Assembly (NCBI GenBank): GCA_019802505.1
Contig: JAFMOC010000044.1
Coordinates: 822,001-886,000, forward strand
Reading direction: 5' to 3'
Source of the DNA: Corydoras sp. C115
Taxonomy: Eukaryota; Chordata; Actinopteri; Siluriformes; Callichthyidae
DNA length: 64,000 nt
Under the pieces are notes generated by a model, which worked only from the letters and a program-made list of their open reading frames with translations, had not been told where the DNA came from and did no database searches. Positions 20,613-35,500 of the stretch are shown in pieces. Position 1 is the first letter of the stretch. Every line of letters starts with the position of its first letter. The translations under genes were made by a program, and so were the position numbers.

Positions 20613-23600
20613 ATGGAGAAACCTCCTTTCAAACAGACCCAGTTTTGTGGTGCCTGGGCAATGAAGGAGAGACTTGGGACTGGAGGCTTTGGTCATGTCT
20701 ATTTGTATCAGCATCAGGTGCTGTAATATTTTTAAATTATCTGTGTATTTCATTGTTGTACAAATGAAATACGCCTGTTGTAATTTGAAATTCTTTATGT
20801 TGTTGTTTTGCTCAAACATCTTAGTCTAAAATGTAGTTCTTTGGTTTTATTGTATGTGATGCAGGATACAGCCGAAAAAATCGCTGTGAAACTCTGTCGG
20901 CTTGAACTGAATGCAAAAAACAAAGACAGATGGAGTCGCGAGATTCAGATCATGAAAAAGTAAGCGTTCTGAAAATGGTAATGTAATGTACATCATGTTT
21001 GATCATCATTTAGTTTACTTAACTTAATGTCCCATGGTCTTATTTTTTAGGTTAAATCACCTCAATGTGGTGACAGCGCGAGATGTACCTGAAGAAATGA
21101 AACACATTGCCTTGAATGACTTACCTCTTTTAGCTATGGAGTACTGTTCCAAGGGAGACCTTCGTAAGGTGACCAAACTTATTCACTGTCCTTTTTCTCC
21201 TGTAGAACTCGAGACCTTGTTACCTTAATGTGTCGTGAGTTTCTCCTAAGATTTGGGATATTTTTGTTTTAGTTATTGAGCAAACCTGAAAACTGCTGTG
21301 GATTAAAGGAGAGTGAGGTTCTGTCCTTACTCAGTGATGTTGGTAATGTACCACCTTTTTGACAGTGTCCTTAAAGGTTGATCACATATTTCAATTTCTT
21401 GGTAATTTCAAGCCTTCATGTGTATTAACAGGTTCTGGAATTCAGTACCTCCATGCAAACAAAATCATACACAGAGATTTAAAACCAGAAAATATTGTGC
21501 TTCAGGAAATCAACAGCAAGGTATCTGATGTAGTTGCTAATTGAAAGTTCCTAGTTGATATTAGGTATTTACTTTTTTTTTAACTAGAACTGTTGTGTGT
21601 TTAGCTGGTGCACAAGATAATCGATCTGGGATATGCCAAAGATTTGGATCAAGGCAGTCTTTGCACTTCGTTTGTGGGCACTTTGCAGTATCTGGTAAGT
21701 CCTCTAGTTGGTATCTAATTTAATTTTTCTGAACTCCACTATTTATTAGATATAAATGTGATTAATGCTGTCACCTCGTAGTTACACTGTGAAATTTAAA
21801 CAAGATGAGAAACTGGTTTAAGAACATGCAAACATACACTTAATACATTCTTCCTAACATATCGACATCTTGTTAGTATTGAGTGGTAGCATCATCACAC
21901 CACCTGTGATTGTTTTTTCACAGGAGTAGGTACCTCAGCACATTAGATGGAGTTATTTTATTCAAATAGCTCTTTTTACAGCAGTGCAGTGTCTTGAAGC
22001 AGCTTTACAATTACCTTAGCTTAACGGCCTAAAGAGCAATCTGCACATTACTATTGTTTTTACTGCTAATGTTGGTTTATGGAGGATAAGTGCCCCATTG
22101 AGCCTTCATCATCACATAGTTTTTTAAAAGCTAACAAATACCAGAGACTATTTCCTTTCCACCATTACTTTTTGAGGTTTTGGGCTTAGAACAATAATGA
22201 AAAGAATGTACACAGAATAAGGGGAATAAGGAATAAGGGGGCGGCACGTTCGCCTCTCAGCACTAGGGATTCCCGGTTCGAATCCCCATCTGGGTGGAGT
22301 TTCCATGTTCTCACCGTGTCCGCGTGGGTTTCTTCCGGGTTCTCCTGTTTCCTCCCACAGTCCAAAAACATGGATCAAGTCAATTGAGTTCTCCAAATTG
22401 CCCCATAGAGTGTTTCTGTGTGAGTGAGTGTATGCCCAGCGATGGATTGGAGCCCTGTCCTGGGTGTATCTGCCCACCGCCCGAAACGTTCTCCCCTGGA
22501 TGGGCATGGGGAACCCCTTTGCGACCCTGATATAAGATAAAGCGGAAGATAATGGATGGATGGATTATTGCATAAGGGGTTAGTGTTTAGGATATTGTTT
22601 TTTTAAGTGTGGAAGGGTCAACCCCCACTGTCCAGCAAAATTTCTCATGTGGGTCCTTGAGCAAGGATCGTAAAGCTCATTGTTGCAAGAATAAGTCTGT
22701 GTCCTGACCTTGCTCCCTGACATATCAGTGTACTTGTCCTTGTCCATGATTCTTAGTATATATATATTTTGTACATTATATCTCTTGAGCAACTGCGACA
22801 TTTGTAATTTCACCCTGGGGATTAATAAAGTATTCTTATGTATTTTCTTATGTATGAGGTCATTTTACGAATGTTTTTGTGAAACCCTATTAATTTTTTA
22901 ACGTAGAAAATCCTTCTTAAACCCGCCGTGCCAGTTATAGTCATAATGAGGACTACAGAATGACATGGCTTCAGTGGTCTGTAACATAATGAAAACTGCT
23001 TTTCAAAGTTATTCAATCATCACATGCCATTTGGTTTGTTTTAGGCTCCTGAGCTTTTTGAGAGCAAACCATACACAGTCACAGTGGACTACTGGAGCTT
23101 TGGCACTATGGTTTTCGAATGTATTTGTGGTTTTAGACCTTTTTTGCACAACCTCCAACCTGTGCAATGGTAAGTATCATGGCAACTTGAAAGAACTTTT
23201 TTTATGTTGCTAAAAAGGAATTATGTAATTGTTGTCTTCTGGAATGTTCTGACAGACAGGTAATCGCCTCCAGGCTTTTAAAGCTCTCCTCTAGAGTGCG
23301 GTGATCAGTTAATCAAGTCACAGCTCTGCAATGTAATATATATTGTAAAATGACATTGAAATACCACATTGACTAAATGTTGTTTTTTTTTTTTTTTTAT
23401 TTTCCCCTTCCATTTTGCACGGCTATATTTTAGAATGACAAAGATTCATTAAACTAGTGAAACTAGAGTTTTTGGGGAGAATCATTTTCACTGATAAACT
23501 GGTTAATAGAGTCCTAAAATTGAGCCGGTCTTATATTTTTGGTGCACTAAAGAGAAATTGTAGCAGTTTTATTCTCATTTACTCATAAGATTAAGAGTAG

Positions 23601-26600
23601 AAAAATATTTACCGCTGGATAAAAATAATTGTCACATAGCTAGGTTTGGTTAGGATTAGGTTAGGCTTGGTGTGGGGCATGTGAGACCCGAACCTGAAGT
23701 GGAGAGGAAGAGGGATCATAGCATCTTCAGAATCAGACATTATTGGCCAAGTATGTTCACACATACAAGGCATTTGTTCTTGGTTGCAGTAGCTCACAGT
23801 GCACAATAACTGACATTACAGAAGTAACAAACACACCCAAACTAGCCATCCTCCTACACACACACTCACACACACACACACACAGAGACACACATGCACA
23901 GACACATCTGTAAACTTGACATGTGCAGAGTTGTGTATTTAAAATAAAGTGCTAAGTGCAGCAGTAAAAGACACTGCAGACTGAGTTAGTGAGAGAATAT
24001 CTGGATATGGATGTATGTGGTAGACTGTATCCAGAAAGTATTATTTTAATGTTCAGCTGTTCATGAGTGTGTTGGCATGTGGAAAGCTTCTCTGTAGTCT
24101 GGAGGTCTTGATCCTCAACTGGCTGAAACTCCAGTCTGAGGAAAGTTACTGGAACAGGTGATATCTTCATCTTCCTGCCTCCGTGTAGACACATTTTCAA
24201 CATCGTTCACCCGCAGATTTCTGACATTTGTTACCACGATTGGGACATGAGGGACGGAGACAGGATTGATCAAACTGGCTTTATTCACAGGTTGAAATAT
24301 ACACTGCTGCTGGCTGGTATAGATGCTGTCACATCACATTTCTGTCGCCGCTACACATTTTCTCACATCTCATATATAGGCTGCCACAGTGTATGAAACT
24401 TTTTTTTAGCATGGCAATGTAATGTGTCTGGAGATACTATTGTAGATACTGAAGCACTTTTTGTCTTAAATATTACTTAAATATTTTCGATTGTGATTAA
24501 GCAATAAACATTCCCTTTATTACACAGGACAAGCAAAGTACGTAATAAAGGGCCACAAGACATAATGGCTGTAGAGGATATGAATGGTGAAGTGAGGTTT
24601 TCAACTCACCTGCCTTACCCCAATAACATAAGCAGGTTAGAAATTCCTTATTGGCCTATTTTTAAAAATAGTGTCATTTTTTGTGTCATTGGTGAAAGCC
24701 CTATATTAAATGGCCTTAAATGTTTTTTTTATTTTTATTTATTTTTTTTTTTTTTTCCTAGCACTCTTATGGAACGGTTGGAGTTTTTGCTCCAGCTGAT
24801 GCTCAAGTGGGATCCGGTACAGAGAGGAGGATCCCTAAACCCTGAGACTAAACAGCCACAGTGTTTTGTTAGTCTTGAGGAGATACTGAGCATAAAGGCA
24901 TGTCTTTCTAATACCACTATAAACAGAATCCTCATAACTGAGCATGTTTGTCAATGATTATTGTGAAATAAAGCAGTTTCAGGACCATTTTACTTATAAG
25001 TATATATAACATATATATATATTTTTTTGTAGGTTGTCCACATCTTGAATATGACCACAACTCGGGTTCACTCCTATGTGCTGTGCTCTGAGGAAACTCT
25101 TCACTCTCTACAGCAGAGAATTGAGACTGATACAAATATTGAACAAGGCAATCAGGAGCTTCTGCAGGAGACAGGGGTCATGCTGGACCCTAGAAAACCC
25201 GCAACGCAGTGCGTCCTCGATGGAGTCGTAAGAGAACCAGAATCTTTTTGTTTTGTGTTTTTTGTAGATAAGGTTGTAAGGTTGACCTTGATTTTTTTTT
25301 TGCGTGTGGATTTAGAGAGGATGGGACAGCTATATTGTATATCTTTTTGACAAAAGCCTGACCAAGTACACTGGACCCTTTTCTGCTAGACCTCTTCCAG
25401 ACAGTGTGAACTTCATCGGTGGGTATTTTCAGAATTTCTTATATTTCGTATTTTAAGCTGCTGAAAGCTGTGGTGGGAAGTTTTTTTTAATATATATATA
25501 TTGTGTTATCTGTTGGCCTGCAACGAGATCTGACCACAGCTCTGGGTTCTGGGTTGAACTGGAATGAAGGTTGCGAGCAGGGCTGTCAAAGTTGTGATAG
25601 CTGAAAAAGGGGAAGGTGGATAATGTGTAGTAATTTATGTATATGAGATGAATCAGGCATACTAATGTTATTTTTACATTACATTCTCATTGTTCAGTTC
25701 AGATTTTTTTTGCCGTGATTGGATTTACTTATTAGTATATTTAAACAAGCAAGTGATTTGTATTCTTATTGCGTGTGCGTGTCCTTGTGTGTCCTTGCAA
25801 CACATTAATGCATTTCAGCACATGGTATTTGCATGACAGACTTGTGGTTAAACCAGCTGACTAGCCTCTTGATTTTTGAAGCTTATGTGTGTAGCACATA
25901 CTGTTACGGAGGATGGCATATAATCTTTCAGTTGTGTTTAATCAGATGGTTAAGAAAAAACACAAAACAATGGCACAAACGCCTATTGAACTAAAATCTG
26001 ATCATTCTCATTTAAATGACATGGCGATATGGGGATGACTGGAGCCGAAGATATGAGTAACTTTGAATTTGATGTCAGTTGAGCAAGGTATTGTAACAAT
26101 GGCCTAAACTGCTTCTGAGTGGGAATGTATTTGTTAATATCTAGAAGTGTCTGTCTGTTGTAGCTGTAGTTCGCACGAGTAATTCAAGCAAATAATCTGC
26201 AAATAGTTAACTAAATAAGTATTATATTACTGAAACTGGTAAGACGCTGAGTCTTGCGGTGTGATCGCAATGCCATTGCAGGCTAATAAATATATTTGCC
26301 TGCAATGGATTGGTGATTTGTCCAGGGTTTTTTCTCACCTTTTGCCTTGAAAAATGAAAGTCTAGATGTTTCTGATAAGAGCTGTAGTGTATATGTGTGA
26401 CTTTTGTATTGTGTTATCTTGTATTAATTACAACTCCTGGTCATGAAATTGATATATTCTTACTGAAACTAATAAAAGCGATATAGTTGTGAGGTGCATG
26501 ACAATACAGGCTTATTGCAATGTCTTTATATATTATATAAATATAAAATGTTTAAAACTAAAATCCTCAGAGGAATGTAGGGGTACATGCAAACAGCACA

Positions 26601-29600
26601 CAAAAGAACCTAGGTTTAGTCCAAATAAGAAGCAAACCCAGGATCCTCCCCTCCGGAACCACGCAGCCCATATCACTAGGTTCTGTATTATACTGTTGAA
26701 TGTGATGTGGTTGAAGTTTGTGATGAGGTTATTAATAATAAAATTATCCTTGTATTTCAGTTACTCTGCATTCATGTTTATTCTCCTTTTTGCAGTACGT
26801 GAGACAAGAACTCAGCTTCCTCTGAGTGCACTTAAGAAGGTTTGGGGTGAAGCCGTAAGTTATGTTTGTGGTCTTAAAGAGGACTACAGTCGACTGTTCC
26901 AAGGCCAGAGAGCTGCCATGTATGTCATATATAACCACTAACAACTATCCATGTTAAATATTAATTACAGACCACACCATGCTTTATCTCTTATTGTTGT
27001 TTTTTTTTTTTATAGGTTAAGCCTTCTGCGGTATAACACCAACCTGACTAGATACAAGAATCTGATGTTTTCATGTTCGCAGCAGCTCAAAGCCAAGCTC
27101 GATTTCTTTAAAAGTAGTATCCAGTATGATTTGGAGAAGTACAGCGATCAAATGCAGTATGGAATATGTAAGTTATTTCCTCATAACTGATATATACTGC
27201 TTAATAAACCTTTAAAAGTTAAAAAAGCTTTCTATTGACCCTTTCTATTAAAGTTATAATTATTATCAAGTTAATGTTTAAATCCTCATCATTTTAAACG
27301 TGATTTTTTTCTGTGAAACAATAAACCTCACAACAGCTCACCTAAAATATGGCTATATAATTAGGTAAAAATAATAAGGTGCGTATCCTAATATTGACGC
27401 AGCCCTCCTAATTGCACTTTAGTTTTCACAAGTCAGTTATTTGATTACCATTTGGTAGATTACATAAATATAAAATTACTCATTGGTTTCACAAATTTCT
27501 TTTTGTAAAAGTCACCGACAATAAAGAAAATGTAAATAATACGACGCATGTATATATTTAAAAACATGCACTTTTTAAAAGCGTATTGGTTTAAACAGGT
27601 GGCTGAAACCAATTCTTTTTGTTTCTGGAACAATGCACTTTTAACTTTTTTTATTTCTTAAAACTATAGAACTCTTGTAAATAAACAATAAACATTTTAT
27701 TGTTAAATGAAAATAAAGTGTTTTTTATTACATTTAAAAAGCATTTTTTTATTTAATTTTAACTACAAGTTTTTTTTCCAAAATTATAAAACAGTTTAGT
27801 GCTGGTATAAACCTCTGAAGTCTGAGGTCCCAAAAATATTTTTAAATTCACATTAATGACAAATACATAACATCACCAAACGTGACGACATGGAAGCATT
27901 TATGGTAGTTTATGAACTCATTATTCATTTAATTATGTCATATGTCAAAAGCATACTTTTTTATAAAACTTGATTTTGATCCATCCCAGTTATGATTTAT
28001 AGTTTGATGACACATTACTATGGACATCATACTACTGCTGCACAATTACATAAACAAGATAATTACTTTTGAAAGAATGAATTCCATTTAAGTCCATGTC
28101 TTGAGTTAAATTAGTGTTCCAGAAAAAGAACTGTATTGCATGTGGGAGAATAAAAAAGGAAGTGGATGATGCCACCCCTTTTTGCGCTATGTGTCAGGTT
28201 TCTGACTCATCCTTTTGAGGTTTATTTTGAAATAATGACCGTCTCCCTATACGAAATTTCTTACATATAGTATGGAAATGCATGGTTTGGGAGACAGTTA
28301 TATTGCTTTAAATGTTGAAGAGTTTAATAAAAAATATATTTTGTGAAATAATTTATGCAGTACTCTGAGTACAATGTGAGTTTAATGTCTGTTTATTCTG
28401 TAGCTTCTGAAAAGATGCTTAAAGCCTGGCAGGACAACGCAGAAAAAGCTGCTGCATTTAATCAGGTACAAATTAAAGTGAATGAGAAAGTATTACAAAG
28501 CCAGTTCTCCTTTCACTCACTGTTTATGAATGTGTATATAGGTGTGTGCTGACCTCCCACTGTGTTAGTTACACCTCGCCTCCTCACTATTTTGGTTTTA
28601 GTGGGATAGTAGCCTACACTTTTTGTTTTAACCACATTTTAAAAATATGCTTGTGGGTGAATTGGTAAAGTTGGATTTTTCCTTGTTTAGCATGGGTTTG
28701 TAAGTATTTCCAGTGATGGACAACAGTCTGTAATTGTAACACGTGTCTGATTCACTTAAACCACCCAACACACCCACAATCACATCAGTGTTACAGTAGT
28801 GCTGATTGTTTCCCACAACCCAAAAAATACTTGCTCTATAGTAGTCCTGTAAGTGTCCTTACTATTAAAGAACATATTAAAGTGAACCAACAAAGTAAGA
28901 AACTACTGAAGATGCATGTTTTTAACAAACACCTGTTGTAGGGGACTAAGACATTCATTCATTATCTCCCGCTTTATTCTCTATTAGGGTCGCGGTGGGG
29001 TTCCCCATGCCCATCCAGGGGAGAACATCTCGGGCGCTGGGCAGATACACCCAGGACAGGGTGCCAATCCATCGCTGGGCACACACTCACTCACACAGAC
29101 ACACTCTATATTGGGCAATTTTGAGAATTCAATTGACTTGATCCATGTTTTTGGACTGTGGGAGGAAACCGGAGAACCCGGAGGAAACCCACGCAGACAC
29201 GGGGAGAACATGGAAACTCCACCCAGATTGGGATTCGAACCAGGAATCCCTAGCACTGAGAGGTGAACGTGCTAACCACTAAGCCACCGTGCCGCCCGGG
29301 ACTAAGACAAATAAAATAAAATAAAAAAGGAACAGATAACGGTCAGGTTTAAGGTTTGATAATTCTACAGTGTAGCTGGTTTTCTCCATAACTACTGACT
29401 TGTGGTGTTCTCATTCATAAGTCGTTTTGGATAAAAGCGTCTGCTAAATGTAAATGTAAAGTACGCAGAGAATCATATGCACTATAGTATGTAGTAAGTG
29501 TAAAACTGCAAGGTGCATATCTATGGTATGTTGAGCTTATAATATAGAAAATAAGTGTAGAGAAAGAGGGTGAACCTAATAAAGTGCCTTGTGTTATAAT

Positions 29601-30837
29601 AACAAGCCTAATGTTCTATCTGATCAACACTTTGTGTTTAAAGGTTGCAGAGATAGGCCACCTGGATGAGGAGATCATGGCCCTACACTCAGAGATTGTA
29701 GAACTTCAGAGAAGTCCATATGCTCGGCGCCAAGGAGATGTCATGGAGCAGCTGTGAGTATACAGAACCTGGCAGGAAGTTACTTTAGTAAACATTGATC
29801 TAATGAAACTTTGCATTGGTTTGATTTCAGTGAGGCAAAAGCCATTGATCTCTTCAAACAACTGAAGCAGAAATGCAAATGTAAGTAGTGAGATAATTAC
29901 ATTTTGACTTAATTAGAAAATTCACGTTAGCATGGTCGCCTCTCAGCACTGGGGATCCAGGTTCGAATCCCAATCTGGGTGGAGTTTTCATTTTCTCCCC
30001 GTGTCCACATTGGTTTCCTCCGGGTTCTCCAGTTTCCACCCACAGTCGAAAAACATGGTTTCAAGGTAAATTGAATACCATGCCCCATAAATTGTCCCAT
30101 ATTGTGTGTGCATGTGCGTGTGCGTGTGTGTGTGTGTGTGTTTCCGTGTGAGTGAGTGCACCCTGTCCTGGGTGTGTCTGTCCAGCGCAAGAAACATTGA
30201 ATTGGGTATTCCCTAAATTGCCCCATATAGGGTGTGTGTGTGTGTGTGTGAGAGTGCGTGTACTCTGCAATGGATGTGCGCCCTGTCCTGGCTGTATCTG
30301 CCCAGCACTCGAAACGTTCTCCCCTGAATGGGCATTGAGAACCTCTCATGGGTATTGGGAACCACTCAACCCATGTAGGATTTAAGCGGAAGATAATAAA
30401 TGAATGAATAAGTGAACTACAAAGAAGTTTGTTGTAATAAATTCTAAGTCATAGCTTTTCAACTGTTTTTTAAATATTAGTGTTTATTAGTTGATATTAG
30501 ATAATAACATCATAATAATGTTTCTGTTGCCTAACAGTAAATGATTCTCAGCATGGCTACAGTGACAGTTCTGACATGGTCAAGGTCATCGTTCAGACCG
30601 TGCAGAACCAAGACAAGGTTCTTAAGGACCTTTATGCACATCTCAGGTAAATATAATTTAACCTGTGCTAACAGTTTAGCCATGTGTTTAAAGACACACC
30701 AAATTTAAGAATCTGGCATATGATTTTTTTTCTTTATTTTTTTCACAATTTGATTTTTTTTCAGTATTGTGTAAATGAAACTGGCAAAACATATTCTTGT
30801 TTTAATTTTCAAAGAAAAAAAACATTTAATTGAACTG

Positions 30838-30921
<84 letters not shown>

Positions 30922-32537
30922 TTTGTGATCAAATTTATTCAACCCCCACTGAAATAAAGTGTTTTGGCCAGTTTGACATTGATTTGGATCATTTCAGTCA
31001 TCTTATTTACAATTATATCAAAGAGGCACTTATAAATTAGACAAATATAACATAATATTTATGATGGAATAACCACAAATGTCTTTACTGTGCTCACATC
31101 ATTATCAGTTTTATTCAACCCCCTAGTGACATTATTTTTTAGTACTTAGTACAACATCCTTTTCCAGTTATGACCGCTTTCAAGCGTGAAGCATAGCTTG
31201 ACACAAGTGTCTTGCAGCGACCTATGGGTATCTTAGCCCATTCTTCATGGGCAAAAGCCTCCAGTTCAGTCACATTCTTAGGCTTGCGCACTGCAACTGC
31301 CTTCTTTAGGTCCCACCAGAGGTTCTCAATTGGATTTAAGTCCGGTGATTGCGATGGCCACTCTAGAATGTTCCAGCCTTTCATGTTCAACCATGCTCTA
31401 GTGGACTTGGATGTGTGCTTCGGATCATTGTCCTGTTGGAAGGTCCAACGTCTCCCAAGCCGCAGGTTTGTGACTGACTCCATCACATTTTCCTCCAAGA
31501 TCTCCTGGTACTGAAGGGAATTCATGGTACCCTGCACACGTTGAAGCTTTCCTGTAACATTAGAAGCAAAACAGCCCCAAAGCATAATTGACCCCCCGCC
31601 ATGCTTCACAGTAGGCAAGGTGTTCTTTTGTTCATAAGCCTGGTTCTTCCTCCTCCAAACATAGCGCTGGTCCATTGTCCCAAACAGTTCTAATTTAGTT
31701 TCATCTGACCACAGTACACTGTCCCAAAACCTTTGTGGCTTGTCCACATGACTTTTGGCATACTGCAGTCGACTTTTCTTGTTCTTTGGAGTCAGCAAGG
31801 GGGTGCGCCTGGGAGTTCTGGCATGGAGGTCTTCGTTATGCAGTGCGCGCCTTATTGTCTGAGCTGAAACTTCAGTGCCCACATCTGACAGGTCTTTTTT
31901 CAGTTCCTTAGCAGTCACGCGGGGATTTTTCTCCACATTACGCTTCAGGTAGCGCACAGCAGTCGCGGTCAGGATCTTCTTTCTGCCACGACCAGGTAAC
32001 GTTTCCACTGTGCCCTTTAACTTGAACTTGCGAATGATACTTCCGATAGTGTCTCTTGGAATATTTAACAACTTCGCAATCTTTTTATATCCATTGCCAT
32101 TCTTGTGAAGAGCAATAACCTCTTCTCTTGTCTTCTGGGACCATTCTCTTGCCTTCACCATGCTTGTAAACACACCAGTAGATGTCTAGAAGGAGCTGAG
32201 TATCACAGTCCTTTTAAATCTGCCTAATTGGTGCTTATCATGCTTGATTGCTGCTCGTTGACATCCACAGATGTTTTCAATACCTGATTGAAAACACTGG
32301 AATGAACCTCTGTTCTTATGAGTGGTAGTTGTAAAGGGGTTGAATAATTGTGTCAATGAAGAAATCACAAAAAGGCCATTTAATACTTTATGACAAAAAC
32401 AATTGATGCTATCTTAGTTGCATTTAGTTCTTTAACAAGTCCTTGTAAGATTTCATTATGAACACAATTACAAATGTGCACTGAATTCCATAAAACCCTT
32501 CGCAGCATTGGGGGTTGAATAAATTTGATCACAACTG

Positions 32538-32594
<57 letters not shown>

Positions 32595-35500
32595 GCTGAA
32601 TATTTTAACACCTCAATACAGCATGACTATGTTACTTAACATAAATAAATGATTAAAAGCATGCAGCTGAATGGATGTTAGATACATGTTCATACATTCA
32701 CACCCGACATGTTTGCTGCATTTTAAAAAGACGCTGTCTGAGTTAGCGATGTTTTGTGGTTCTTTAAGCAGGATGATAACACAAAAAGAGAACAAGATAG
32801 AGAGTGCACTGAGAGACCGCTATCTATCTGTCTCGTTCTGATAATTAAATAAATACAATGATGCTGTTCTTTCCACTTAATGGAGTTTACGTTAGTCTTC
32901 TGCAAAATGCCTTTATTTCTGCCAAATTTATTTTTTGGCTGAAAAATTACAGACTATTTAGTGCATCCCTACAATTTATGTATTTATATTTGCTTTTATC
33001 ATTCTGCAATGTTTACAAATTCTGTTCATTTCTGACTTCTGTGTAAACATTTATGGATATATTTTCGTGAAACGTTTTTTTGTATTTACTATATATTACA
33101 TATTTATTTTTGTATTATTTTTACTGCACTAGAAAAATGACTTTGTGAGACCAGATATAATTTAAATAAAGTAATTAATAATAGCTGGATTAAAATTCCT
33201 GCAGTGTAATTATCACATCTTCATGCCGAATGACTAAACACCTGTCAAATTTTCTTTCAGCAAAATTCTGCAAAGCAAGCAAAAAATAATCGAATTATTT
33301 CCGAAGATAGAGAAAACGCTGGAGAACATTAAGGAAGCAGACAGCACGGTTATGCAAATGCAGATGAAGAGACAGAGGGAATTTTGGCACTTACTTAAGA
33401 TTGCATGCGTAAGTCTTCAGGTATTTTTGTTCATTATGTTTAAAGGCATTGGACAGCAAAATGATGCATGGGTTTAATGCTCTCGCTGCACAAGTTAATC
33501 ATGAGCTCAATTCATAGACAAACACACTGCTGGATTTACCTGATTTTTCTCCTGTTGTAAGTGTGTTTGCGAGTCTGTCCTGTGATGGACTGGTGACCTG
33601 TCTAGAAGGTTTTTTTCATGCATTTCGCTCTATTAGCAGATTTCAATAAACCCCACCCCATCCATTAGTGGTTTATTAAATATATAATAAATTCAAAGCC
33701 TACAAATTACCTCAACCACTGATTTCACAAACAATATATTATGGCACTGAATATGCTGGTAATTTGAGATATAATCAGTATTGAGGCGGCACTAGTGTTT
33801 AGCACGTTCTCCTCTCAGCGCTAGGGATTCCCGGTTCGAATCCCCATCTGGGTGGAGTTTCCATGTTCTCCCCGTGTCTGCGTGGGTTTCCTCCGGGTTC
33901 TCCGGTTTTCTCCCACAGTCCAAAAACATGGATCAAGTCAATTGAATTCTCAAAATTGCCCCATATAGAGTGTGTCTGTGTGAGTGAGTGTGTGCCCAGC
34001 TATGGATTGGCACCCTGTCCTGGGTGTATCTGCCCAGCGCCCGAGATGTTCTCCCCTGGATGGGCATGGAGAACCCCCCCGCGACCCAAATATAGGATAA
34101 AGCGGAAATCGGTGTAATCTTCAGATCAGATCAGATTGGATCATCTAAGCACACGTTCTTTAATAGTTTGGATTGAAATTGGCAAGTGTTTTGTTTGCAA
34201 CTAAACAAGCAACTTTAATTTCTAATGCTTATAATGCATTAGAACATGAGAAGTATAACAAGAATACTGTAGATAATTACAACTATGTTCTTCATAGTAA
34301 CACCCTCTGTCTTTTGTTCTATTGATAAACTAAGCATTCAACAAGCCATCTGCTTAACAACAATAATCCAAACAGATTAAAATTAGTTTGTTTATTAAAA
34401 TCTTTATTAATTCGACAAACATAAATAACATCCAGACTACTGCTGTTGTTTCAGGACAGCATGTAAACCTATTACTTATTGTGATGTGTGGTGAAGTTTC
34501 ACCCTTGTGCTGTATCCGCACTGCATCACTGACCTTAGGCGCTTATGGATAAGGATCCTTAATGAAGTCAAGTTTATATTTATATTACATTTAGTCATTC
34601 AGCAGACGCTTTTATCCACTTTCAACTTTCAAATGACACTTTTGATGTCAGTAGTTACGAAAAAAACAGCAACACTATAATTATCAACCCTGATCGTTAT
34701 CCGATCCTGCATTTTATTTATTTATTATTTTTAAAATATATATTTATATAAAGTGTTTGTTGAAGAGATGCGTTTTGAGTTCTGTCTTAACTCCGCTATT
34801 TTTATTTTTTTATTTAATTCATAATATGTAAGTTTAAAAAATGTTTGTTCCTGGTTCATCAGTGGAGTGTGTATTTTAAATCCTGTAACATTTGCTGCCC
34901 ACACATTTTTGTGCTTGTTGGGTTCAAATCCCAAGCCGAAAAAATCTGACCCGATGCTGTTGCCCCCAAATTGTTAGGTTTCAAACCCCAAGCTAGACCA
35001 AACAGCTACGGAAAACCAAAAGCTGACCCAGTCGTCAGCTACTAGTCAGACAACACACTGACTGTCCCGACGCTTCTGTACCTGATGCTCGTGCCCTCTG
35101 AGTGCAGGAGTAAAAACGTTTGGGAAATAAAGACAACTACGCGAGTGTTGCTCATCGATGCTTTAATTTATCATAATTCACAGCTCGCTCATATAGGTCT
35201 ATGAATGAACAAAACAAGGGCGTTCTTCCCATAGCCCATTAGACAGTCGCAGTTGGTTAATACAATGTATGTCAACATATACAAAACTCATAAAATAAAT
35301 GAGTTTGACTAGTTTTCATGGAACAGTTACCAGTAAACACCGAATCCTCAGCCAGAAACCTCGTAGTATGTTATAATAAATCTTTCAAATTATAAATGAT
35401 ATAAATTAAATTATTAAAATCATATAAACATAAACTTTTAAGCTTATAACTAACCTACATCAAATGACTACATCTATTTTAATTTGTAATATATTAAGTA

